64,000 bases of DNA, taken from positions 124,001-188,000 of the forward strand of contig JADJWN010000004.1 in the NCBI GenBank assembly GCA_016716335.1. The letters are read 5' to 3'. A model generated the notes under the pieces. That model saw nothing but the letters and a program-made list of their open reading frames with translations, did no database searches and was not told where the DNA came from. This stretch comes from Saprospiraceae bacterium (GTDB taxonomy: Bacteria; Bacteroidota; Bacteroidia; Chitinophagales; Saprospiraceae). The position numbers and the translations under genes are program-made. Position 1 is the stretch's first letter. Each line of letters opens with the position of its first letter. Positions 35,001-42,400 of this stretch are shown in pieces.

Positions 35001-36755
35001 AACAACAGTATCAACGATACAGACAGCGGCAGATTTGTCAAATTCTGTTGTGAAGATGCAGATGCCATAGTAGTGGATGCCAATGGGGACGGAATACTGG
35101 ATGACAAGGACAGAGGCTATCATGAGGTCATTCTCCGGGTATGGGATGATGGTAATATGAATGGTATCCTTGGTGATGAAGGGGACAACTGGAGCGAAAC
35201 ATGGGCCTATGTAAAAGTAGAACTTAAAGCGCCGCCCATCGTGATATGTCCTTCCAATATCACCGTGCATTGTACCGCTGATGTGACGATACGGACTTCC
35301 GCCACGGATGTAAGTTCTGTAAATCTCTCGCTGACAGGTCAGCCTCAGGTATATGGTACCTGCAATCCTCCGGTAGTGACATACAGAGATATAGTCAATC
35401 TCAATCAGTGCAATATCGGAACCGTTATCCGGACTTTCACTATCAATGGAAATAATACCACCCGAACATGCCAGCAGACCATCACGTTTGCTCCGCATCC
35501 ACAGGAGCAGGCCTGGGTTGTCACTCCGCCTTCTGATCTGCCACAGGACGTTTCCTGCGATGGGCCTTCAGAGACTGATATCAAAGCCTATGGACCCAAA
35601 TGGCTTGCAGGGGCATGCGACATTATCGGCTTGAGCAGCAAAATCCGCGAATTTGAATTCGAAGATGGGGTATGCAAAAAATGGGTGGTCGAATACCGTC
35701 TCATCAACTGGTGTACCAATGAGGAGCGGGGACCTTATTTCAAGAAGTTTGTCCACAAGGATGCGGTAGCACCTGTATTACAGGATTGTGCCAATAAAAT
35801 GTTTGAAGTGGACGGACAGTGTGAAATCAGAAATCTGGTACTTACCAAGATTGCTCAGGATGCGGGAGACTGTACAGACAATGGCCGTATCCGGTGGCAG
35901 ATTATCGTGGATTTGGGATCAGACGGCACTCCGGATTATGAATGGAGCAGCTTCCTGAATTCCGGGGACAATAACTTCAATAACGATACAAATGGTAATG
36001 GTATCAATGATGTCTATATTGCCCCCACTTTGAACGGTACTCAGGTGAGCATCACAATACCTGTGACATTGCGGGCCTCTGCAACCCACACAGTGACCTG
36101 GAGGGCACATGACAATTGCAATAATGTGACATTATGCACAGAGAGTTTTATGGTGGCAGATAAAAAAGCTCCTACGCCGGTTTGCTTGCCTGTCAGCACT
36201 GCCCTGATGGCAGACCCTGACGGCGAAGGTCCTGCCAGACCGATGATCGAAGTCTGGGCTTCTGATCTCAACTTCAAGTCTCATGACAATTGTACCCGTG
36301 ATACAGATCTGATGTTTACCTTCGACAGGGTTTCTCCTCAGGTGAATAACAAAGTGGTATTCGGCCAGAATATCAACAAGGATGTAGCACATTATTTTGA
36401 CAGGACAGGAGGATTGGTGCGTTTTCCGGCGGATATGAATAATCCTGCTCAGAGAGCCATCGTTGAAAAGTACAGAATCGGAGCAGAAAATACCCCGGGT
36501 AATGGTGTGATCCAGCTTTGGAATCCGGCTTCAAAAAGCAGTGCCAGAGTATGGACGGATAATAGTCTGCCCGCAGGACAGGCCAATACTACCATAGACG
36601 TTGCCATGAGTGTATGGGATGAAAGTTTCAATACCCGATTTTTGTCTGACCAGAATGCGGTTGTTATGTTCTTCCTGCCCCGGAGCAATAGTCTCGGATA
36701 TCAGCGGAGGAGTTCGGACTTTTACCGGAAAGGGAGTGAAAAATGTGGAAGTTAA
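30711..36755 (+). CDS. Giant gene 1, segment 6: HYR repeats and shared C-terminal module
   Basis: The largest segment, in frame from about 30683. It holds the rest of the 257-residue repeats, further HYR domains, and from about 32320 the module shared with giant gene 2: ILPGKPQDITVLCNN, PLDVTVECNGEY, a Cys-rich domain with NLSLDGDC and EGNEYRCYEKYC, Ca-binding-like loops (VDANGDGILDDKD, DDGNMNGILGDEGDN), EFEFEDGVCKKWVVEYR, and a further loop cluster with NDTNGNGIND. The final 40 residues after SFNT are out of frame because of one extra C in 36634-36636; correcting it gives NTDFCLTRMRLLC, parallel to NVDFCWTSLKLIC in giant gene 2. Confidence 0.85.
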   Translation: MTDINGNTATCGVIVQINDATPPTVICQPQLDAVLDGNGLLQVTTAMLNIESYDDCGGTISLAISRDGVNFGPSFLVGCLDIDPDFGNVVNGILRVTDASGNTATCTTQINVLDLTRPVAICQDVTVYLDANGEAGITIADIDAGSYDNCSIVSLVLSQTDFDCDNTGNNNVTLTVTDAVGNTGICVATVTVRDTIRPTFTCPEDVIALSCYDVVPDLVSLVEDAADNCGVLSITQNPVAGEVIGLTDGAGFLVTVSVTDINGNTATCGVIVQINDATPPTVICQPQLDAVLDGNGLLQVTTAMLNIESYDDCGGTINLAISRDGLNFGPSFLVGCLDIDPDFGNVVNGILLVTDASGNTATCTTQINVLDLTRPVAICQDVTVYLDANGEAGITIADIDAGSYDNCSILSLVLSQTDFDCDNIGNNNVTLTVTDAVGNTGICVATVTVRDTIRPEFDCPGPMTVAGCAGVVPDLISGLVATDNCSANVQITQNPVAGSLFGPNPGDMILVTVSATDEAGNVRSCQVQLTIIDSDQPYFVNCPQNQLVYANDPDRCSATVNWSIPVALDNCDQIMAPQSIVQTTGLPPGSVFPVGGPYTITYTATDSEGNSAMCSWTFIVVDTEKPEILPGKPQDITVLCNNIPAPLVLNPNDVEDNCDPNPTIAFGQVSTQNPDPAVCGHYNYTLTNIWTVSDVAGNAQVWNQVVTVVDTIKPVLTLPLDVTVECNGEYLVKSFSCDPSSGSYSPDPAFAEFGVATAVDNCAPSDYICIAFTEVFIPGDCGYTGVIVRTWTATDPCGNTSSGVQRITIVDTTPPSFTCVDITVNLNASGTVTVSAVDLIAGGLAGITENCSDIEDLTFQMSQSVFNCSHLGDNEVMLVVTDACGNSAACLATVTVRDVNIPVITCPAPVTVNLNPGECRTFITQRATATDNCSVQISYTPDITKPFEIGTTLVTAVATDAAGNSASCTFTVTVIEYIPAVHTMACNNLINLSLDGDCKATLNADMILEGNEYRCYEKYCITVTGPNGAPHGIVFDLNDVGKTFKVSITDCLGSGNSCWGYVKIEQKLIPEIECPADVTILCSEDKDARNNLGKLLTGEVKLMSCVPGYTVDYNDTETQFGSCSNPTARYTRTFTVYYNQTSKVSCTQRIDVLPFNLNQIVWPTDKVLNCSAVANNATLKHPSNTGYPTIGGKIVDHVSATCNLSHTYEDKELWLCGNSIEILRKWTIRNRCLPVGPNNPVEHIQIIEVLDNQAPQVTCPSDITLSTDPWSCTASAVLPLPAQITDNCGAVTFKAILYGKGKLTVTGTVAAGNLRVFAENLEKGASVVRYEFRDECNNLRVCNFTVTVQDKVAPTAISKQDIVLSLIQDTDLDGNNTAHGKLFAESVDNGSHDFCSPVRLEVRRPIGPACGNTGNGGHNNNRTYASGFGENNSINDTDSGRFVKFCCEDADAIVVDANGDGILDDKDRGYHEVILRVWDDGNMNGILGDEGDNWSETWAYVKVELKAPPIVICPSNITVHCTADVTIRTSATDVSSVNLSLTGQPQVYGTCNPPVVTYRDIVNLNQCNIGTVIRTFTINGNNTTRTCQQTITFAPHPQEQAWVVTPPSDLPQDVSCDGPSETDIKAYGPKWLAGACDIIGLSSKIREFEFEDGVCKKWVVEYRLINWCTNEERGPYFKKFVHKDAVAPVLQDCANKMFEVDGQCEIRNLVLTKIAQDAGDCTDNGRIRWQIIVDLGSDGTPDYEWSSFLNSGDNNFNNDTNGNGINDVYIAPTLNGTQVSITIPVTLRASATHTVTWRAHDNCNNVTLCTESFMVADKKAPTPVCLPVSTALMADPDGEGPARPMIEVWASDLNFKSHDNCTRDTDLMFTFDRVSPQVNNKVVFGQNINKDVAHYFDRTGGLVRFPADMNNPAQRAIVEKYRIGAENTPGNGVIQLWNPASKSSARVWTDNSLPAGQANTTIDVAMSVWDESFNTRFLSDQNAVVMFFLPRSNSLGYQRRSSDFYRKGSEKCGS

Positions 36756-37923
36756 GTTGCATGCAGATCTTCCGGAGTTTCCTATGCTGACAATGACAGA
36801 TGAACATGGTCTGTACCGCTTCGGAGTACTCGAAGGCGCCGATTATGAAATTACAGCTTCCAGAAATACAGACTATATGGATGGAGTGAGTACGCTGGAC
36901 CTGGTATTGATTCAGAGACATATCCTGGATTTACAGAAATTTGACATGCCTTACAAAATCATTGCAGCAGATGCCAACAATAATGGCAAGGTGACAGCTG
37001 CCGATATTACCGAGCTCCGCAAACTGATTCTGGGTATCACCACCACACTGCCCGGTCAGCAAAGCTGGAGATTCCCGATAGTCAATCAACCTATGGACGA
37101 ACAGCAGCCATTCCCTTATTCAGAACGCATTGTCATACCGGCACTCAGCCACGACATGCCCAATCAGAATTTTATAGCTGTTAAAATCGGAGATGTCAAC
37201 GGCACAGCATCCAGCGGCGTCCATGACCCGCAATTGGAAAGCAGGTCTGATAAACTGCTGGCGCTTTACATTGAGGATGTACAAACACAAGCGGGCAGAT
37301 TGTTGGAAATACCGGTGTATGCACATAATTATAAGGAAGTGTATGGTATGCAGTTCACTTTGGGACTGAAAAATGCTTCATTTACCGGGTTTAAGGCCGG
37401 AGTGCTGAATATTTCCGACCAGAATTTTGGGGTAATTTCTGAAGATAAAATCACCTTCAGTTATGCTGCAAATGAGATGGAATCTTTTACAGAAGATGAA
37501 GTACTGTTTACCCTGCTGGTAAAATCAAAGGCGGATTTGCCCGTAAGTGAAGTAATATCCCTTAATTCAGATATTACCAAAGCCGAATCTTATCTGGGCA
37601 CTGAAATGCTCGTAAGCCGTGTAACACTAAAAATCAGGACAATCCTCAGAGAAGATGCGGAATCCTTCGGGTTGTATCAAAATGAGCCCAATCCATTCAG
37701 GGGCAGTACCAATATTCAGTTCTCCCTTCCTGAGGATGCGATGGTAACATTTTCAATATGGGATGTGACCGGAAAGGTTATGGAATACCGAAAAATAGAT
37801 GGTAAAAAAGGTATGAACTCACTCAACGTGGAGGCGGATATATTGGGTAAACCAGGTGTATATTATTACAAGATTGAGACTGCTGCACACTCGGGTGTCA
37901 GGAAAATGATTCTCATAGAATAA
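36610..37923 (+). CDS. Giant gene 1, segment 7: dockerin-like, cohesin-like and T9SS sorting domains
   Basis: Sensible coding starts at about 36637 (DFCLTRMRLLCSSC). A carboxypeptidase-regulatory-like beta domain (TMTDEHGLYRFGVLEGADYE) is followed by a type I dockerin-like pair (GVSTLDLVLIQRHIL and DANNNGKVTAADITELRKL, about 36877-37040), a cohesin-like beta domain (about 37255-37640, with EIPVYAHNYKEVYGMQFTL and FSYAANE), and a type A T9SS sorting tail (YQNEPNPFRGSTNIQFSLPE to KMILIE). The tail directs export through the type IX system, where it is normally removed. A terminator follows. Confidence 0.9.
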   Translation: MYGMKVSIPDFCLTRMRLLCSSCPGAIVSDISGGVRTFTGKGVKNVEVKLHADLPEFPMLTMTDEHGLYRFGVLEGADYEITASRNTDYMDGVSTLDLVLIQRHILDLQKFDMPYKIIAADANNNGKVTAADITELRKLILGITTTLPGQQSWRFPIVNQPMDEQQPFPYSERIVIPALSHDMPNQNFIAVKIGDVNGTASSGVHDPQLESRSDKLLALYIEDVQTQAGRLLEIPVYAHNYKEVYGMQFTLGLKNASFTGFKAGVLNISDQNFGVISEDKITFSYAANEMESFTEDEVLFTLLVKSKADLPVSEVISLNSDITKAESYLGTEMLVSRVTLKIRTILREDAESFGLYQNEPNPFRGSTNIQFSLPEDAMVTFSIWDVTGKVMEYRKIDGKKGMNSLNVEADILGKPGVYYYKIETAAHSGVRKMILIE

Positions 37924-37953
37924 TGCACCCTGAGAGAATAATATTTTGAGAAC

Positions 37954-37988
37954 AATCCTCTGTAATATCTTGTTGCAGAGGATTTTTT
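37954..37988 (+). terminator. Intrinsic terminator after giant gene 1
   Basis: AATCCTCTG (37954-37962) pairs with CAGAGGATT (37976-37984) across a 13-base loop, followed by six T. Confidence 0.85.
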
Positions 37989-38052
37989 GTTTTATGTACA
38001 TTTCGTTTTTCCCGATAAAGTATTACATTTACCCAACCTAAAGAAACCAGAC

Positions 38053-38838
38053 TTGAAAAAACTTGAAATCCTCATTGTGGAAGAAGATTTCTCCAATCTA
38101 CGGTCATTGTATCTGGATTTTCTCCGACTCAATGATGTACTGGAGACGGGCTGCCAAATCCATCTCCGGGAGTTCGCCAGCATACTTTCGGGATTGGCAG
38201 ACCATGAGTTTGTGTTACTTTCTGATTCATTTTATGAAAATACAGGAAGTGTTTTTTCAAATATTGATCCAAAAAAACTGATACTGGTGAGTGACCGGCA
38301 GCTCTCCAGCAATACGCATCCTCACGGCATATTGCAGACCCCGCATATTTTTCTTTTGCCATGCAGTCTGAGTGATATTTCCCTCTTGATACTTCAGTTG
38401 GAAAGGACAAGGGAACTACTTCATTTACACCCTGAAGGAATTTCGGCAGACATGCTGATCAGAGGTATTGTATTGTACTACCGCAAACCCAACGGAACGG
38501 TGTTTACGCATAACGCTGGTGATATCTTATACTTTGAAGCAGAGGCTGACCTCTGTATACTGCATTTTCTGGATGACCAGTGCGAATGCAGAAAGATTAC
38601 CCTGCAGAAGAATATCACGACCATCGAGTGGAACTGTAATTCGAAAACATTTTTCCGTATCCATAGAAAGTATCTGGTGAATATGCTTCATGTACTCGAT
38701 TATGGCGACTATCCGGGCATTTCCCTGCATCTGAAAACCAATGGAACACCGGTGGAACTACCCTTATCGAGAAGAAGAAAACTGGACTTTCATAATAATT
38801 ACAAATACATCCGTACGCTCAGAAATGTATTGAACTGA
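38053..38838 (+). CDS. LytTR-type DNA-binding regulator with degenerate receiver-like N-terminus
   Basis: The C-terminal 110 residues (about 140-255) match the LytTR DNA-binding domain, with ILYFEAEADLCILHF, FFRIHRKYLVNMLHVLDY and LPLSRRRK. The first 120 residues begin KKLEILIVEEDFSNL, like a response-regulator receiver, but the usual second acidic cluster and conserved Lys region are not clear, so phosphorylation is doubtful. No histidine kinase is nearby. There is no ATG in a sensible place: TTG at 38053 fits the domain start, while the longest frame starts at a TTG inside the giant gene 1 terminator. TACATTTA upstream may be its -7 element. It lies between the two giant genes and is a candidate regulator of giant gene 2. 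Confidence 0.82.
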   Translation: MKKLEILIVEEDFSNLRSLYLDFLRLNDVLETGCQIHLREFASILSGLADHEFVLLSDSFYENTGSVFSNIDPKKLILVSDRQLSSNTHPHGILQTPHIFLLPCSLSDISLLILQLERTRELLHLHPEGISADMLIRGIVLYYRKPNGTVFTHNAGDILYFEAEADLCILHFLDDQCECRKITLQKNITTIEWNCNSKTFFRIHRKYLVNMLHVLDYGDYPGISLHLKTNGTPVELPLSRRRKLDFHNNYKYIRTLRNVLN

Positions 38839-39154
38839 TGCCAAAATTCATTTTAATACAGGGAAGCAGAGCTATCCTGTATTGCCCATCTCCTTTGTTT
38901 TATGTAATCGGGTTTCTAAGGGAAAACCACTAAAATACATTAAAATTAATTTTAATTTGTTTGCCGTTCATTGTTTTTTGAAGCAAAATTATTTTAACAA
39001 ATTTTTTGTTACCGACATCTTTAGACATCTTTGTGCCTGAAAAAGTGGAGTAAAATCCATCTTTCAAAGACGAGAATGATAATTTTTAGGATTACAAAAG
39101 TATGAGGTTAGCCATAATGCTTTGAAATCCAGGAACTTAATTTAATAACCAACC
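38839..39154 (+). other. Gene-free upstream region of giant gene 2
   Basis: About 315 AT-rich bases between the LytTR gene and the next start. CATCTTTG near 39025 resembles the -7 consensus with a TTTTTTG about 17 bases upstream, giving a weak promoter candidate. No repeat typical of LytTR binding stood out by eye. Confidence 0.4.
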
Positions 39155-39487
39155 ATGAACAAACGCTTTAAAGCAGCAACATTCTGCTATTCGGTGTACT
39201 CCATTGTGGGGGTGGTCCGATGGTGTTTTTCGGCGTTTTCTGGTATCAATACTAAAAAAACTGCATCTCCTTCAACTACACCTTTCACTGTACCTTCCCG
39301 ATTCTTTGTACGCTTCCATAGTGGCTATTTTGGTCAAAGCTACACTGAATGGGCTCAATATATATTTGATTTTCAATATTTTATACAAAATTATATGCCT
39401 GTTAACCCCGGGCAGAATCTTATACTCAGGACTCAATCTCAACCGGAGTATTTAGATTTTAAAAAACCAAAATTCAGAAGACGATGA
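39155..39487 (+). CDS. Doubtful 110-residue open frame ahead of giant gene 2
   Basis: The frame has an ATG preceded by an AT-rich leader (TTAATAACCAACC), ends in an ATGA overlap with the longest frame of giant gene 2, and encodes an Arg/Phe/Tyr-rich protein with no recognised motif. A competing frame of 83 residues overlaps it. The sequence AAAAAACCAAAA near its end recurs before the likely true start of giant gene 2 (39541), so this may simply be a duplicated leader. It could also be a cis-acting leader peptide. Confidence 0.25.
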   Translation: MNKRFKAATFCYSVYSIVGVVRWCFSAFSGINTKKTASPSTTPFTVPSRFFVRFHSGYFGQSYTEWAQYIFDFQYFIQNYMPVNPGQNLILRTQSQPEYLDFKKPKFRRR

Positions 39488-42400
39488 ATCAATTATCCTT
39501 CTCACAGTCAACAGCTTATAAAAAACCAAAACTCAATCTCATGAAGAATGAAATTTACATTTTCTTACGTGGTTCAGTGTTGATGCTGCTGCTTATCGCG
39601 GGTGTTTCACTCCGCGTTTATGCTCAGCCATGCCCCACAGCGCCGACCATTTCAGGTATGACATTCAGTCCGGCAGATCCCTGCCTGAATCAGAATCATT
39701 CCATTGTGAATGTCACGATTGCACCTTCCACACCGGGTACCGGATATGAGTACCGGTACAGTCTGGATGGTAGTCCTTCGTTTGCCAACAGCTTACCGGG
39801 TGGCATACCTGTCGGACCTCATTGTATCACCGTAGCGGTTTTTGCCACTACCAACGTGGTGTGCGACGGTAACAACTATGGCCCCGGAGTGATGATTCCC
39901 GGTACTTCAGTTACTTACACTCTGTACTTTGGTACTGCCGGTCCGCCCGCTATACCGAGAGCCAGCATCATAGGTAATCTGACTTGTGCACCAACTATTT
40001 CAGTTGTTCCAGATCCTTTGTATTCCTGTTACACATACGAATACTCCATTGATGGCGGACCCTATTCCTCTACTATCCCTGCTTCTTTGAGTAGAGGCTG
40101 TCATACCATCAGCTATCAGCTGGTAAGCAATGCGGCCGGACACTTTGGCTGTGGCTTTGGTAGTCCGACTCCTGCGTCCGGTACTACTGATTTCTCTCTT
40201 TTTGATGATTTGTTCAATATACCCAATGCCAGCCTCAGTGTGAACAGAACCTGTTCTGACGGTACTAATGGCGTGGTGACGAGTATCTCCGGATTGCCAC
40301 CTGCAAGTCCCGGACTTACTTATGAATACAGTTTCAATATGCAGCCATACACTACAAGTTTGCCAACCAATCTTGCTCCCGGCTGCTACAATATCATGAT
40401 TCGTCAGGTGGCCGATTGTCCCGGTACTACCGGTGATGGTACTTCACCTCCTGAGTGTAGAAAAGATATTAATTTCGTGGTATTTCCTACTCCGCCGGTC
40501 ATTACTGCCCCATCCAACACCTGCGATGCAATGTTCGCATTACCTTCAGTAACTCCGGTGCCTGGCTTTGTGGTGCAATATAGCATCGATGGTGGAGCCT
40601 GGGAAACCAGCCCAAGTACTACCACTCCGGGTTGTCACAGTGTGAGAGCGAGATATGTAACTGCAACTCCGTGCGGATCACTTCCCTTTAATATAGTTCC
40701 TGCCGAGTCCTTCTCAGATGGTGTGGTATCCGCTTGTACAGATGCCAGCAACTCTGTGGAAGTGGTAATCTTCCCGGCAGCTCCGGTGATTACTGCACCT
40801 GCCAATACCTGTGCTTCGGCATTTACATTACCTACTGTACCTGCAGTTGCAGGATTTACGGTACAATATAGTATTAATGGAGGTACCTGGACGGCAAGTC
40901 CGATAGTGCCTACTACACCGGGTTGTTATAATGTGAGAGCAAGATACGTACTGAGTGCGGTATGTGGTGCCACAGCAGCTAACACACCCGGTTTTGGTGC
41001 ATGTGCAGCAAGTAATACAGTCAATGTGGTAATCTTCCCAACAGCGCCAATCATCACGTCCCCCACCAATACCTGTAATGCTCCTTTTACGTTGCCCGCA
41101 GTACCTGCCATTGCAGGGTTTACAGTGGAGTACAGAATAGATAATACCACTGCGGGTACTACAGGTACCTTCAGTACTTCCCCAACCATACCTTCGGCTG
41201 CGGCTTGTTATGCAGTGACAGCAAGGTATGTACTGGCTGCAGATTGCGGTACGGCACCCGAAAATGTGATTGCTGCAGGCACACCTGGTATGGGAGCCTG
41301 TGCCAACAGCAATACGGTAAATGTGGTAGTATTCCCTGCTGCACCTACGCTGACTCAGCCGGCAAGTACCTGCAATGCTATGTTCACGCTGCCTTCTGCT
41401 CCAGCAGTAGATGGTTTTGTGTTGGAGTATGAGCTGGATGGATCGGGTAGCTGGTCAGCAAGTCCCAGCACTACGGTAGCAGGATGCCATACCGTAAGAG
41501 CAAGATATGCGCTGGCAGAAGCTTGCGGTGGTACTCCTGCCGGTGCGACAAGCGCAGATGCAGCCTGTGCCGCCAGTGCACCCGTCAGTGCTTTGATATA
41601 TCCGACGGCACCGGTGATTACTGCGCCTGCAAATACTTGCGATGCAGCATTTACTTTGCCTGCTGTACCGCCATTTGCCGGATTTACGGTGGAATACCGA
41701 ATAGAGAATACCTCTACCGGATCCCTGATAGACTGGACTTCCACACCTGTGGTACCAACCACAGCCGGATGCTACGCCATTCAGGCAAGATATGTCAATA
41801 CTGCAGCATGTGGTACTGTTGCTGCCGGCACACCGGGTACAGGAGCTTGCGGTGCAAGTAATCTGGTGAATGTAGTTATTTTTCCACCAGCTTCAAGTAT
41901 TTTCTGGGATCTGGGAGGAACACAAACAGCTACTACACTTTGTGGTAATGCTTTCCCATCTTTTATTTTTGTAGCAAGCGGGGCTATCTTTCCGCCTGTT
42001 TTTGATTTTCAATTATCCTTAGACAATGGAGCCACATGGTTACCTGTTAATACTTATCCTGATAATACATCGGGGCCGGGTTGTTACAGAGTAGTCCTGA
42101 GATGGGTTTTGGCTGAAGACTGTGGATCTACCCTTGCAGGCACAGCCGGTCCCGGAGCTTGTGCAGTAAGTAATACTTTAGACTTATTAAATGTTCCGGA
42201 TGCTCCCGTAATTACAGCACCGGCAAACACCTGTGCCAGTATGTTTACCTTACCGGATGTGACTCCAATACCTGGATTTGATGTTGAATATAGTCTTGAT
42301 GATGGTACTACCTGGTCAGCAAATCCAACTACGACAGATGCAGGATGTTACAGTGTGAGAGCCAGATATGTATCAGCAAATGCGTGTGGTACTATTCCTG

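Larger units (their letters stand above)
24168..37923 (+). other. Reconstructed giant gene 1: about 4,580-residue T9SS-exported HYR adhesin, frameshifted
   Basis: Seven open segments in shifting frames read as one continuous protein. In order: signal peptide, Gly-rich domain, SprB-like repeats, a pair of 82-residue repeats, more SprB-like domains, many HYR domains (including three near-identical 257-residue blocks), a C-terminal module shared with giant gene 2, a carboxypeptidase-regulatory-like domain, a dockerin-like pair of loops, a cohesin-like domain and a T9SS sorting tail. Breaks lie near 24984-24988, 25582-25585, 25700, 25726, 27540, 29342, 30683-30685 and 36634-36636, each consistent with one lost or gained base where I could resolve it. 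The protein should be exported by the type IX system and displayed or released. Real decay remains possible, because the density of breaks is highest between 25 and 30 kb. Confidence 0.8.

Noticed and set aside
37987..38052. Longest start (TTG at 37987) for the LytTR gene
   Set aside because: It lies within the terminator T run of giant gene 1, and the added residues have no receiver-domain features.
39204..39455. 83-residue plus-strand frame inside the leader of giant gene 2
   Set aside because: It competes with the 110-residue frame, is hydrophobic without order, and has no start or homology support.
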